DNA of 64,000 nucleotides, from the NCBI RefSeq assembly GCF_003094615.1, contig NZ_QDKO01000020.1:186001-250000 (forward strand). The letters are read 5' to 3'. The stretch comes from Caulobacter radicis (GTDB taxonomy: Bacteria > Pseudomonadota > Alphaproteobacteria > Caulobacterales > Caulobacteraceae). The notes below the pieces were generated by a model. The model saw only the letters and a program-made list of their open reading frames with translations. It had not been told where the DNA came from and did not search any database. This document shows, piece by piece, positions 15,522 through 24,910 of this stretch. Numbering within the stretch: position 1 is the first letter of the stretch; the number at the start of each line of letters is the position of its first letter. A program made the translations under genes and the position numbers.

Positions 15522-17876
15522 TCAGGCCAGCAGATCCGCGCAGGCGTCCAGAACCGCCTCCGCATCCAGCCGGTACTTCGCATAGAGGTCCGGCAAGTCC
15601 CCCGACTGGCCGAAGGTCTCCAGGCCCAGCGCCCGCAGGCGATGGCCGTGCACCGAGCCCAGCCACGACAGCGTCGCCGGCGCGCCGTCGACCAGGGTCA
15701 CCAGGCCCGCCTCGCGCGGCAGGTCGGCCAGCAGCCGCTCCACCGTCGAAGTGCGCTTGGCGCCGTCCGTCCAACGTGAGCGGCCGGCGGCCGTCCAGTC
15801 GCGGTGAAGCACGTCGGCCGAGGTGACGGCCAGCAGGCCCGCCCCCGGCTCGTCCTCCAGAAGCGCCGCGTGCGCCTCCAGCGCCTCGGGGGCCAGGGCC
15901 CCGCTGTAGACGATAGCCAGGCGCGCATCCGGCGCCGGCGGCTTCAGCCAGTAGGCGCCCTCGACCACGCCCGCCTTCCAGGCCGCGTCGGCGCGTTCCG
16001 GCTGGGCGATCGAGCGCGTGGACAGGCGCAGATAGGTCGAGCAGCCGTCGGTCGCCTGGATGCGCTCGAAGGCGTGGGCCATCAGCACCGCCGTCTCGTC
16101 GGCGAAGGCGGGCTCGTAACTGTCCAGCCCCGGCTGGCTCATGCCGATCAGGGGCGATCCGATCGACTGGTGCGCGCCGCCTTCGGGGGCCAGAGTCAGG
16201 CCGGACGGCGTGGCGACCAGCAGGAACCGGGCGTCCTGGTAGCAGGCGTAGTTCAGGGCATCGAGCCCCCGGGCGATGAAGGGATCGTACAGCGTGCCGA
16301 CCGGAAACAGGCGCTCGCCGAACAGCGGCGCGGTCAGGCCCAGGGCCGCCAGGGCGATGAACAGGTTGTTCTCGGCGATGCCCAGCTCGACGTGCTGGCC
16401 CGTCTCGCCCATCGACCACACCTGGGCCGAGGGGATGCGGCGACGCTTGAAGACGTCCTCGTGGGCCCGGCGGTGGAACACGCCGCGCCGGTTCACGAAG
16501 CCGCCCAGGTTGGTCGAGACCGTGACGTCCGGCGAGGTGGTCACCACCCGGCCGGCGAACTCGTCCTTGCGGGCGGCGATGTCGAACATGACCTTCCCGA
16601 AGGCGGCCTGGGTCGACTGCTCGCCGCCGCCAGCGATAGCCGACAGTAGCTCGTCGGCGCTCGGCGTCGCCACGCTCGCCGCCGTGTAGTTGCGATCGTT
16701 GGCGACCGCGAAGGGCGCGCGGGCGACCAGGCCCTTCAGGGCCGTGCGCTCGGCCGAGGACAGGCCCGACAGCGCGTCCCACTCCTCGCCCTCGACCACG
16801 CCCAGCCGCTCGCGCAGCTCGGCGATCTGGGTGGGGTTCATCAGGCCGGCGTGGTTGTCCTTGTGGCCCTGGAACGGCAGCCGCAGGCCCTTGACGGTGT
16901 AGGCGATGAAGAACCGGGGGGCGTCGTCGCGCGAAGCCCGCTCGAAGGCCTCAAGGATCGTCTCCAGGCAGTGGCCGCCCAGCTCGGTCATCAGCTCGCC
17001 GAGGTCGACGTCCTTGTAGGTCGCGATCAGCGCCAGGGCGTCGGGGTCGCCGGCCAGGTCGGCCGTCAGGCGCTCACGCCAGGCCGCCCCGCCCTGGTAG
17101 GTCAGGGCCGAATAGAGGTCGTTGGGCGCGGTCTCGATCCAGGCCTTCAGCGCCGCCCCGCCGGGCCGCTCGAACGCTTCGCGCTGGCGCTTGGACCACT
17201 TCAGGGTCTCGACGGTCCAGCCGGCGGCCTCGAAGATCTCGCCGTAGCGGGTGAACATCCGGTCCTTGGTTGTCGCGTCCAGGCTCTGGCGGTTGTAGTC
17301 GACGATCCACCAGGTGTTGCGCAGGTCGTGCTTGCAGGCCTCGATCAGGGCTTCGTAGATGTTGCCCTCGTCCAGCTCGGCGTCGCCTAGCAGCGAGATC
17401 ATCCGCCCCATGCTCTCGGGCTTCACCGAGCCCCGCGCGGCCAGATAGTCCTGGGCCAGCGAGGCGAAGGCGGTGACCGCCACGCCCAGGCCCACCGAGC
17501 CGGTCGAGAAATCGACGTCGTCGACGTCCTTGGTGCGCGAGGGATAGGACTGCGCGCCGCCCAGGGCGCGGAAGGCCTTCAGCTTGTCCAGGCTCTGGCG
17601 GCCGAACAGGTGCTGGATGGCGTGGAAGACGGGGCTGGCGTGCGGCTTGACCGCGACCCGGTCCTGCGGCCGCAGCGCCTTCATGTAGAGCGCCGTCATC
17701 AGGGTGGTCATCGAGGCGCACGAGGCCTGGTGACCGCCGACCTTCAGCCCGTCGCGGCTTTCGCGAAGGTGGTTGGCGTTGTGGATCGTCCACGACGCCA
17801 GCCAGAGAATGCGTTCCTCGAGACGCCGCAGCAGCGCGATTTCCTGCCGCTTGGCCGTCAGAGACCCGTCAGCCAT
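15522..17876 (-). CDS. Transketolase-like protein (homodimeric pyruvate dehydrogenase E1 type)
   Basis: A thiamine-diphosphate enzyme of 784 residues, closest in layout to homodimeric E1 (AceE), though shorter than the roughly 890 residues of AceE. GDAELDEGNIYEA is the cofactor-binding motif, where canonical proteins have GDG. VKGLRLPFQGHKDNHAG resembles the AceE core, and the central pyrimidine domain and a TK C-terminal domain follow. The reaction is uncertain: 2-oxo acid decarboxylation or ketol transfer. It starts 14 bases after the RND pump stop. A 10-bp hairpin there covers its ribosome binding site, so translation may be coupled to the pump. Confidence 0.85.
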   Translation of the reverse strand: MADGSLTAKRQEIALLRRLEERILWLASWTIHNANHLRESRDGLKVGGHQASCASMTTLMTALYMKALRPQDRVAVKPHASPVFHAIQHLFGRQSLDKLKAFRALGGAQSYPSRTKDVDDVDFSTGSVGLGVAVTAFASLAQDYLAARGSVKPESMGRMISLLGDAELDEGNIYEALIEACKHDLRNTWWIVDYNRQSLDATTKDRMFTRYGEIFEAAGWTVETLKWSKRQREAFERPGGAALKAWIETAPNDLYSALTYQGGAAWRERLTADLAGDPDALALIATYKDVDLGELMTELGGHCLETILEAFERASRDDAPRFFIAYTVKGLRLPFQGHKDNHAGLMNPTQIAELRERLGVVEGEEWDALSGLSSAERTALKGLVARAPFAVANDRNYTAASVATPSADELLSAIAGGGEQSTQAAFGKVMFDIAARKDEFAGRVVTTSPDVTVSTNLGGFVNRRGVFHRRAHEDVFKRRRIPSAQVWSMGETGQHVELGIAENNLFIALAALGLTAPLFGERLFPVGTLYDPFIARGLDALNYACYQDARFLLVATPSGLTLAPEGGAHQSIGSPLIGMSQPGLDSYEPAFADETAVLMAHAFERIQATDGCSTYLRLSTRSIAQPERADAAWKAGVVEGAYWLKPPAPDARLAIVYSGALAPEALEAHAALLEDEPGAGLLAVTSADVLHRDWTAAGRSRWTDGAKRTSTVERLLADLPREAGLVTLVDGAPATLSWLGSVHGHRLRALGLETFGQSGDLPDLYAKYRLDAEAVLDACADLLA

Positions 17877-17880
17877 GCTT

Positions 17881-17904
17881 CCTCACCCGTTTATACGGGT
17901 GAGG
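17881..17904 (-). promoter_or_regulatory. Hairpin covering the transketolase ribosome binding site
   Basis: A perfect 10-bp stem with 4-base loop (17881-17890 with 17895-17904) spans the RND pump stop codon. On the minus strand its second arm supplies the GTGAGG that precedes the transketolase ATG at 17876. Ribosomes finishing the pump could open it; this coupling is inferred. Confidence 0.5.
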
Positions 17905-20900
17905 TATGCCCCTCGCCCGCCTTTTCGCGCGCTTCATAGTCCTCGATCTGCCGCGCCGTCCACTCCGGAGATTTCGTGAAGCGTGCGAGCAGGTTGTAGA
18001 ACACCGGAACGATGAACAGCGTTAGCAGGGTCGCCACGATCGCGCCGAAGAAGATCACGGCCCCGATCGTCTGGCGGCTTCCCGCCCCGGCCCCCGTCCA
18101 GAGAAGCAGCGGCAAGGCGCCCATGGCCGTGGCGATCGAGGTCATGATGATCGGGCGCAGGCGCAGGGCCGCCGCCTCGATCACCGCCTCGGTGACCTTC
18201 AGCCCCTCGTCGCGCAGCTGGTTGGCGAACTCGACGATCAGGATGCCGTTCTTGGCGGCGATGCCGATCAGGATGATCAGGCCGATCTGGCTGTAGGTGT
18301 TGATGGTCGAGCCGGCCATGACCAGGCCGAACAGCCCGCCCAGCACCGCCAGCGGCACGGTCAGCATGATCACCGCCGGGTGGATCCAGCTTTCGAACTG
18401 CGCGGCCAGCACCAGGAACACCAGCAGCAGGGCCAGGCCAAAGGCGATGGCGATGCCGCCCGAGCCTTCCAGATAGTCCTTGGCCTGGCCGCCCCACTTG
18501 ATGCTGACGCCGGGCGTCGGGTGCTGGGCCGCCTGGTCCTGGAAGAAGCTGACGGCGTCCTCGACGGTATAGCCCGGCGACAGCTGGGTGGTCAGGGTCA
18601 CCGAGCGCAGGCGGTCGACGCGCGGACGGTCCGGGGTGTCGCCCCGCAGCTCGGTCTTCACAACCGTCGACAGCGGCACCAGGCCGCCGGCGTTGGTGCG
18701 CACCTGCAGCTTGTCGAGATCGGCGACGCTGCGGCGCTGGTCGAGCTCGGTCTGCAGGATGACGTCGTATTCCTGGCCGTTCTTGATGTAGGTCGTCGCC
18801 TGGCGCGAACCGAACATCGTCTCCAGCGCCCGGCCCACGGCCTGGGCCGAGACACCCAGGCTGGCGGCCTTGTCGAGGTCGATCTGCACCGACAGGCGCG
18901 GCGCGGTCGGCTCGTAGTCGATGCGCGGGCGCGAGAAGCCCGGGTTCTCCTGGGCCGCCGCCAGGATGGGCTTGAGCCAGTTGGACAGCTGCACGTAGTC
19001 GTTGCCGACGGCGATCAGGTCGACATTGGTGCCGCCCCCGCCGCCACCGCCCCCGCCGCGCTGGAAGGCGCCGCGAACGCTGGCCACGGCGCGCACGCCG
19101 GTGATCTTGGAAAGGTCCTTGTTGAGCTCGGCCGCCACGTCGTCGGCGGTCTTGTCGCGCTCGCCCCAGCCTTTGAGCACCACCACGCCGTTGCCCGAGT
19201 TGAACTGGCTCTGGCCAAAGCGCGGGATGGTCAGGATGGTGCGTTCGGCGATGCCGTCCTCGCGGTAGCGGGCCATGATCTTCTCGATCTTGGCGCCGAT
19301 GCCGGCGGTGTAGTCGAAGCCGGCGCCTTCGGGCGCGCTGATCTGGATGTCGACGCGACCGCGGTCCTCGGCCGGCACCAGCTCCTTGGGCAGGCTGACG
19401 AACAGCAGCGCCGCGAAGCCGGCCAGCAGGATCACCGCCCCGCCGGCGGCGAAGCTGGCGGCGCGCACGCCCAGCAGGCTCTCCAGCGAGGCGCGGTAGC
19501 TTTCCTTCAGCCGGTCCATCGCCCAGTCCATGCGCTTGTTGAACCAGCCCCCGCCGTGCGCGGGCTTGAGCAGCTTGGAGGCCATCATCGGCGAGAGGCT
19601 CAGCGCCAGCAGCGCCGAGAAGGCCACGGCGGCGGCGATGGCCACGGCCAGTTCGACGAACAGCCGGCCGATATAGCCGGGCAGGAACATCAGCGGCGCG
19701 AACACCGAGATCAGCACGACGGTGGTGGCCACCACCGCGAAGAACACCTGGCGCGAGCCGCGCTGGGCGGCGATCAGGGCCGGCTCGCCCTCGTCCACCC
19801 GGCGCTGGATGTTCTCGACCACGACGATGGCGTCGTCGACCACCAGGCCGACGGCCAGCACCAGGGCCAGCAGGGTCAGCAGGTTCAGCGAGAAGCCCAG
19901 CGGCGCCAGGACGATGAAGGTCGACAGGATGCAGATCGGCGCGACGATCGAGGGGATCAGCGCCGAGCGCCAGCTGCCCAGGAAGATCAGGTTGACCAGG
20001 GCCACCAGGGCCACGGACATGCCCATGGTGATCCAGACCTCGTGGATGGCCTCGGCGGTGAACACCGAGTTGTCCACGGCCACCACCAGCTTGGTGCCGG
20101 GCGGCAAGGTCTGGTTGATGACCTCGACCTCCTTGCGGACGGCGTCGGAGATGGCGACGTCGTTGGCCTGCGACTGGCGGGTCAGGCCGATGCCGACCTG
20201 GTCGACGCCGTTGCCGCGGAACAGGCGCCGGCGCTCGTCCGGCCCTTCCTCGATGCGGGCCACGTCCGACAGGCGCAGCACGAAACCGTTGGCGTCCGCC
20301 GCGCGGATCGGCAGGCGGGCGAAGTCCTCGGGCTTGGCGTAGGCGCGGGCCACGCGGATGGTGAAATCCTTGGCGCTGCTTTCCAGCGAGCCGGCCGGCA
20401 GTTCCAGGTTCTGGGCGTTCAGCGCGTCCTCGACGTCGCTGACGGTCACGCCCCGGGCGGCCATGGCGTCGGCGTTCAGCCAGATGCGCATGGCGTAGAT
20501 CTTGGCCCCGAACAGGTTGGCCTGGGCCACGCCGTCGATGGTCGACATCCGCTCGACCAGGTAGCGGTCGGCGTAGTCGGCCAGCTCCAGCGGATCCAGC
20601 GTGGTCGAGGTCAGGTTCAGGATGATGATCGGCGAGGCGTCGGCGTTGGCCTTGGCGATCTGCGGCGGGTCGGCCTGGTCGGGCAGGTTGGCCGAGACCC
20701 GGCTGACGGCGTCGCGCACGTCGTTGGCGGCGGCGTCCAGGTCGCGGTCCAGGCGGAAGGTGATGCTGATCTGCGAGCGGCCGTCGCGCGACGAGCTGTT
20801 GACCCGGTCGATGCCCTGGATGCCCGACACCTGGCGCTCGATCACCTGGGTGATGCGCTCTTCGATGACCTCGGCCGAGGCGCCGCGATAGACGGTCGAG

Positions 20901-21037
20901 ATCGACACCACCGGCGGGTCGACGTTGGGCAGCTCGCGGATCGGCAGCGAGCCGAAGGCCGCCAGGCCGATGACGCACAGGATGATCGCCGCGACGGCGG
21001 CGAATACCGGGCGGCGGACGGAGATGTCGGACAGCAT
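17891..21037 (-). CDS. RND efflux pump, HAE1-type permease
   Basis: Inner-membrane proton-driven multidrug exporter, 1048 residues, the usual RND length. The N-terminus (SVRRPVFAAVAAIIL) and TM4 (VGLVVDDAIVVVENIQRR, with the paired Asp of the proton relay) are diagnostic. The C-terminal TM bundle contains AAKNGILIVEFANQLRDEG. A run of nine Gly lies in the periplasmic porter region. It overlaps the adaptor stop by one base (TGATG), giving an adaptor-pump operon. No outer-membrane factor gene is in the window, so a TolC-like partner must come from elsewhere. Confidence 0.96.
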   Translation of the reverse strand: MLSDISVRRPVFAAVAAIILCVIGLAAFGSLPIRELPNVDPPVVSISTVYRGASAEVIEERITQVIERQVSGIQGIDRVNSSSRDGRSQISITFRLDRDLDAAANDVRDAVSRVSANLPDQADPPQIAKANADASPIIILNLTSTTLDPLELADYADRYLVERMSTIDGVAQANLFGAKIYAMRIWLNADAMAARGVTVSDVEDALNAQNLELPAGSLESSAKDFTIRVARAYAKPEDFARLPIRAADANGFVLRLSDVARIEEGPDERRRLFRGNGVDQVGIGLTRQSQANDVAISDAVRKEVEVINQTLPPGTKLVVAVDNSVFTAEAIHEVWITMGMSVALVALVNLIFLGSWRSALIPSIVAPICILSTFIVLAPLGFSLNLLTLLALVLAVGLVVDDAIVVVENIQRRVDEGEPALIAAQRGSRQVFFAVVATTVVLISVFAPLMFLPGYIGRLFVELAVAIAAAVAFSALLALSLSPMMASKLLKPAHGGGWFNKRMDWAMDRLKESYRASLESLLGVRAASFAAGGAVILLAGFAALLFVSLPKELVPAEDRGRVDIQISAPEGAGFDYTAGIGAKIEKIMARYREDGIAERTILTIPRFGQSQFNSGNGVVVLKGWGERDKTADDVAAELNKDLSKITGVRAVASVRGAFQRGGGGGGGGGTNVDLIAVGNDYVQLSNWLKPILAAAQENPGFSRPRIDYEPTAPRLSVQIDLDKAASLGVSAQAVGRALETMFGSRQATTYIKNGQEYDVILQTELDQRRSVADLDKLQVRTNAGGLVPLSTVVKTELRGDTPDRPRVDRLRSVTLTTQLSPGYTVEDAVSFFQDQAAQHPTPGVSIKWGGQAKDYLEGSGGIAIAFGLALLLVFLVLAAQFESWIHPAVIMLTVPLAVLGGLFGLVMAGSTINTYSQIGLIILIGIAAKNGILIVEFANQLRDEGLKVTEAVIEAAALRLRPIIMTSIATAMGALPLLLWTGAGAGSRQTIGAVIFFGAIVATLLTLFIVPVFYNLLARFTKSPEWTARQIEDYEAREKAGEGHTSPV

Positions 21038-22176
21038 CAGCCGGCCTTACGGTCTTGGCCGGGCTTGCCGCCGCCCTGGCCGCCTGGGCCGCCCGGGCCG
21101 CCGGCCGGCTTGGCCACGTCGCGCACGGCGCCGCCGTCCTGCACGCGGTTGAGGCCGTCGGCCACCACCACGTCGCCGGCCTTCAGGCCCGAGCGGATCT
21201 CGACGAAGCCGTCGGCCGTGAGGCCGGTGGTGATGTTGGTGCGGCGGGCGACCTGGCCCTTCTCGCCCTTGGCGACGAGGAACACCGAGGCCTGCTGGCC
21301 TTCGAACTGCACGGCCGCTTCCGGCACGGCCAGGCCCTGGCGCACGCCCTGGTCGATGGCGACCTTGACCAGCATGCCCGGCTTCAGGCGGCCGCCCGGG
21401 TTGGGGAACTCGGCGCGGGCCTTGATGGCGCGGGTGGCCGCGTCGATGCGGGTGTCGATCTGGGCGATCTGGCCCTGGAAGGTCTCGCCCGGCAGGGCGT
21501 CGGGGCTGGCCTTGATCGGCAGGCCGTCGCGCAGGGTGGCGAGGTAGCGGTCGGGGACCGAGAAGTCGACGCGCACGACCGAGGCGTCGTCCAGGCTGAC
21601 GATGGCCCCGCCCGGCGCGATCAGCGTGCCCGGCGCGACGTCGGAGATGCCGACGCGCCCGGCGAACGGCGCGCGGATCACGCGGTCCAGGCGCTGGGCC
21701 TTGGCCGAGGCCAGGGCGGCCTTGGCGCTCTCATAGGCGGCCAGGTTCTGCTCGGCGGTGGCGCGCGGGGCGATGCCCTTGTCGGCCAGGGTCTTCCAGC
21801 GGTCGTAGTTGCGCTTGGCCTGGTCCAGGTTGGCCTGGGCCTGGGCGATGTCGGCGGTCTCCTGGTCGTCCTTCAGGGTGACCAGGACCTGCCCGCGCGA
21901 AACCAGCTGGCCGTCGGTGAAGTGGACGGCGGTGATCAGCTCGGTGGTGTTGGAGGTGATCGTCACCGACTGGCGACCCTTGGCCACGCCCAGCACTTCG
22001 ATGCGATCGGTGAACGGACGCTCGCCGACCTTGACCTGCGAGACGGCCGTGGCGCGGCCGGCCGGGCCGCCCTGCCCCTCGGCCTTGCCGCCAAGCATCA
22101 GCTTGGCTCCGCCGGCCAGGATCATCAGAACCAACGCGACCCCGGCCGCGATGAGGAAGAAGTGCCTGCGGATCAC
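21037..22176 (-). CDS. RND efflux periplasmic adaptor (membrane fusion protein)
   Basis: A 379-residue adaptor that links an RND pump to an outer-membrane channel. One N-terminal membrane anchor is followed by a lipoyl half-motif, an alpha-helical hairpin rich in Ala/Gln/Lys (about 105-160), the second lipoyl half with RAPFAGRVGISDVAPGTLI, and a beta-barrel domain. The C-terminus is Gly/Pro-rich. The start is a GTG at 22176 with GGAG 7 bases upstream. A palindromic operator-like cluster lies just upstream. Confidence 0.93.
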   Translation of the reverse strand: MIRRHFFLIAAGVALVLMILAGGAKLMLGGKAEGQGGPAGRATAVSQVKVGERPFTDRIEVLGVAKGRQSVTITSNTTELITAVHFTDGQLVSRGQVLVTLKDDQETADIAQAQANLDQAKRNYDRWKTLADKGIAPRATAEQNLAAYESAKAALASAKAQRLDRVIRAPFAGRVGISDVAPGTLIAPGGAIVSLDDASVVRVDFSVPDRYLATLRDGLPIKASPDALPGETFQGQIAQIDTRIDAATRAIKARAEFPNPGGRLKPGMLVKVAIDQGVRQGLAVPEAAVQFEGQQASVFLVAKGEKGQVARRTNITTGLTADGFVEIRSGLKAGDVVVADGLNRVQDGGAVRDVAKPAGGPGGPGGQGGGKPGQDRKAG

Positions 22177-22214
22177 AAATACGCTCCGGCGCCGTTGAAC
22201 CGGCGCCCTTAAGG

Positions 22215-22286
22215 TCTAGGTTGGGGCGACATATGACCCCACCCTAGACCCGCGTCTAGTGACACTAGAATTACGTGACATTTCAA
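22215..22286 (-). promoter_or_regulatory. Operator-like cluster of CTAG palindromes before efflux operon
   Basis: Four CTAG tetramers occur within 53 bases. They form CTAGACCCGCGTCTAG (22244-22259), the perfect 15-mer TCTAGTGACACTAGA (22255-22269), and a wider imperfect pair at 22215-22226 and 22237-22248. A possible minus-strand -35 (TTGAAA, 22281-22286) lies upstream. The arrangement fits repressor sites over a promoter; the regulator gene is not adjacent. Confidence 0.6.
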
Positions 22287-22350
22287 CTTTGAAACAGTTG
22301 CAAAGCTTTAGCTTGACGTAACGTCGGTCGCCAAGCTTGACCGCGGGCGT

Positions 22351-23127
22351 CTAATCCGCGTAGCCCGGGGACTGGCGGTCCAGCTGGCGCAGGCAACCGG
22401 GCCAGGCCAGCCCCGCGATCATGCCCAGACCCATCCCCGTCTGGCTGCGAACCTCGGCCTGGGCTGCCTCCGGAGCGAGCAGCACGTGATCGCGCCCTGC
22501 GCTGAGAGCCATCACCTGCTGGGCGCAGGCGCGCTCCAGGAAGAACATTCCGAGCCAGCATTCGGCGGCCGTGCGGCCCGTGGCCAGGGTGCCGTGGTTG
22601 CGCAGCAGCATCAGCCGCTTGTCGCCCAGGTCGGCCACCAGCCGCTCGCGCTCGTCCAGGTTCAGCGCGATGCCCTCGTAGTCGTGATAGGCCAGCTGCG
22701 GCGTGACGATCAGCGCCTGCTGGCTCAGCGGCAGCAGGCCCTCGGCGTGGGCGGCCACGGCCACGCCCTGGTCGGTGTGCAGGTGCATCACGAACTGGGC
22801 GTCCTCGCGCGCGGCGTGGATGGCCGAGTGGATCGTGAAGCCCGCCGGATTGATGAAGTACGGCGTCTTGTCGATGACGTTTCCGTCAAGGTCGACCTTC
22901 ACCAGGCACGAGGCGGTCATCTCGCCGAAGAACATGCCGTATGGGTTGATCAGGAAATGGTGCTCGGGCCCCGGGATCCGCGCCGAGATGTGGGTGAAGA
23001 TCATGTCGTCCCAGCCGTGCAGGGCGACCAGCCGATAGAGGGCCGCCAGGTCGACCCGGGCCTGCCATTCGGCCTCGCTGACCTGATCCTTGATCGATGC
23101 GGCGATCGCGCCGGTTCCGTCGGCCAT
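22351..23127 (-). CDS. Class II aldolase/adducin-family protein
   Basis: A 258-residue protein of the class II aldolase/adducin fold. The zinc ligands are visible in VMHLHTDQG and LLRNHGTLATGRTAAECWLGMFF (read as LLRNHGTLATG and ECWLGMFF). The first helix region WDDMIFTHISARIPG is typical of the uncharacterised group found widely in proteobacteria, not of fuculose-phosphate aldolase itself. The substrate is unknown. It is divergent from the DUF969 gene. Confidence 0.87.
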   Translation of the reverse strand: MADGTGAIAASIKDQVSEAEWQARVDLAALYRLVALHGWDDMIFTHISARIPGPEHHFLINPYGMFFGEMTASCLVKVDLDGNVIDKTPYFINPAGFTIHSAIHAAREDAQFVMHLHTDQGVAVAAHAEGLLPLSQQALIVTPQLAYHDYEGIALNLDERERLVADLGDKRLMLLRNHGTLATGRTAAECWLGMFFLERACAQQVMALSAGRDHVLLAPEAAQAEVRSQTGMGLGMIAGLAWPGCLRQLDRQSPGYAD

Positions 23128-23291
23128 GACGCTTGCTCCCGTAGGTTATCATTGTTGAGTTGAGCGTCGCGCTGACGGGCGCCCCAGTCAAGCGATCGGG
23201 TCAAGCGACCAGCGTTAGACGGGATCGTACTTGCCAGAGCCCTTTCGTCGTCGGACGGTCCTGGCGGATTCGAAGACGGGGGATCGTCCGC

Positions 23292-23960
23292 ATGTTGCCC
23301 TCAATCGGCGTGGGCGTGATCGTCCTCGGCTTCGCGCTGAGGTTCAATCCGCTGCTGGTGGTGGTCTGCGCCGCCATGGCCTCGGGCCTGGCCGCCGGCC
23401 TTGGCCCGCTGGAGGTGCTGGCCGCCTTCGGCAAGGCCTTCAACCAGAACCGCTATGTCAGCATCGCCTGGCTGATCCTGCCGGCCATCGGCGTGCTCGA
23501 ACGCTCGGGCCTGCAGGAGCGCGCGCGGATGGCGATCAAGAGCCTGAAGGCCGCCACCGCCGGGCGCATCCTCGTCGTCTACCTGCTTCTGCGCCAGCTG
23601 ACGGCGGCCATGGGCCTGATCTCGATCGCCGGCCACGCCCAGACCGTCCGCCCCCTCGTCGCCCCGATGGCCGAGGCCGCCGCCGAGAACCAGGGCGCGC
23701 TGGACGACGCCACCCGCGACGAGGTGAAAGCCATGAGCGCCGGCACCGACAATGTCGGCGTCTTCTTCGGCGAGGACGTGTTCATGGCCATCGGCTCGAT
23801 CCTGCTGATCGTCGGTTTCCTCGACCAGAACGGCCTGGTGGTCGAGCCGCTGCACCTGTCGGTCTGGGCCATCCCGACGGCGATCTGCGCCTTCCTCGTG
23901 CATGGGGCGCGACTGCTGCTCTTCGACCGCAAGCTCTCGCGCCGGGGAGCAAAGTCATGA
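23292..23960 (+). CDS. DUF969 membrane protein
   Basis: A 222-residue integral membrane protein of the DUF969 family, first gene of a coupled trio. GVGVIVLGFALRFNPLLVV and FNQNRYVSIAWLILPAIGVLE (read as FNQNRYVSIAW and LILPAIGVLE) are the family core. DUF969 and DUF979 almost always occur together and are thought to form a two-part transporter; in Firmicutes the pair is often near pcp, suggesting 5-oxoproline or a similar acid. That link is recalled, not shown here. The ATG at 23292 begins the first membrane segment. Confidence 0.85.
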   Translation: MLPSIGVGVIVLGFALRFNPLLVVVCAAMASGLAAGLGPLEVLAAFGKAFNQNRYVSIAWLILPAIGVLERSGLQERARMAIKSLKAATAGRILVVYLLLRQLTAAMGLISIAGHAQTVRPLVAPMAEAAAENQGALDDATRDEVKAMSAGTDNVGVFFGEDVFMAIGSILLIVGFLDQNGLVVEPLHLSVWAIPTAICAFLVHGARLLLFDRKLSRRGAKS

Positions 23961-24910
23961 TCGGCCTGCCGCTCGTCTACCTGCTCGCCGGCTTCATGTT
24001 CACGGCCTTCGCGGCCATGAGCGCGGGCGACAAGGCCAACCCCAAGCGTTTCGGCAACGCCGCCTTCTGGGGCCTGTTCGCGATCAGCTTCCTGTTCGGC
24101 GACAGCCTAGGCGATCTGGGCAACGGTTTCCTGGTCGTGGCGCTGGCCCTGCTGGCCGGCACGGGCCGCCTGGGCGTGGGCCAGCCCGTCACCACCACCG
24201 GCGAGGAACGGGCGCAGATGGCCCAGCGCTTCGGCCTCAAGCTGTTCCTGCCCGCCCTGCTGATCCCGGTGATCGTCCTGGCCGGCACCTTCACCTTCAA
24301 GGCCCTGACCTGGAACGGCCAGCATGTCGTCGATCCCAAGCAGGCGACGCTGGTCTCGCTGGCCATCGCCGCCGTGGTCGCCGCGATCCTGGCCCAGCGC
24401 CTCTTCAGGCAGCCCGCCAGCGCACCGCTCCAAGAAGGCCGCCGCCTGATGGACCTGGTCGGCTGGGCCGCCCTGCTGCCGCAGATGCTGGCCGCCCTGG
24501 GCGCGGTCTTCGCCCTGGCGGGCGTCGGCCAGACCATCGGCGACATCACCCTGGCGATCACCCCTGTCGACAGCCGCCTGGCCGTCGTCGTCGCCTACTG
24601 CCTGGGCATGGCGATCTTCACGGTGATGATGGGCAACGCCTTCGCCGCCTTCCCGGTGATGACCGCCGGCATCGGCCTGCCGCTGGTGATCGGCCGCTTC
24701 GGCGGCGACCCGGCCGTGGTCTGCGCCATCGGCATGCTGTCGGGCTTCTGCGGCACCCTGCTGACCCCGCTGGCCGCCAACTTCAACCTCGTCCCCGCCG
24801 CCCTCCTCCAGCTTTCGAACCGCTACGCCGTCATCCAGGCCCAGGCGCCGACGGCGGTGCTGATGCTGCTGATCAACATGGTCCTGATGTATGTCCTCGC
24901 CTTCCGCTGA
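23957..24910 (+). CDS. DUF979 membrane protein
   Basis: A 317-residue integral membrane protein of the DUF979 family with eight or more hydrophobic segments. The start overlaps the DUF969 stop (ATGA). GNAFAAFPVMTAGIGLPLVI and GMLSGFCGTLLTPLAANFN are the conserved segments. It is the probable partner subunit of DUF969 in a transporter. Its 3' end overlaps the DUF2891 gene by 20 bases. Confidence 0.87.
   Translation: MIGLPLVYLLAGFMFTAFAAMSAGDKANPKRFGNAAFWGLFAISFLFGDSLGDLGNGFLVVALALLAGTGRLGVGQPVTTTGEERAQMAQRFGLKLFLPALLIPVIVLAGTFTFKALTWNGQHVVDPKQATLVSLAIAAVVAAILAQRLFRQPASAPLQEGRRLMDLVGWAALLPQMLAALGAVFALAGVGQTIGDITLAITPVDSRLAVVVAYCLGMAIFTVMMGNAFAAFPVMTAGIGLPLVIGRFGGDPAVVCAIGMLSGFCGTLLTPLAANFNLVPAALLQLSNRYAVIQAQAPTAVLMLLINMVLMYVLAFR

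Noticed and set aside
18380..21547. A 1055-codon plus-strand frame antisense to the RND pump, and a 1014-codon minus-strand frame inside it
   Set aside because: Composition is low complexity (Arg/Gly/His), with no family motif. The RND pump frame has complete conserved motifs and operon overlaps.
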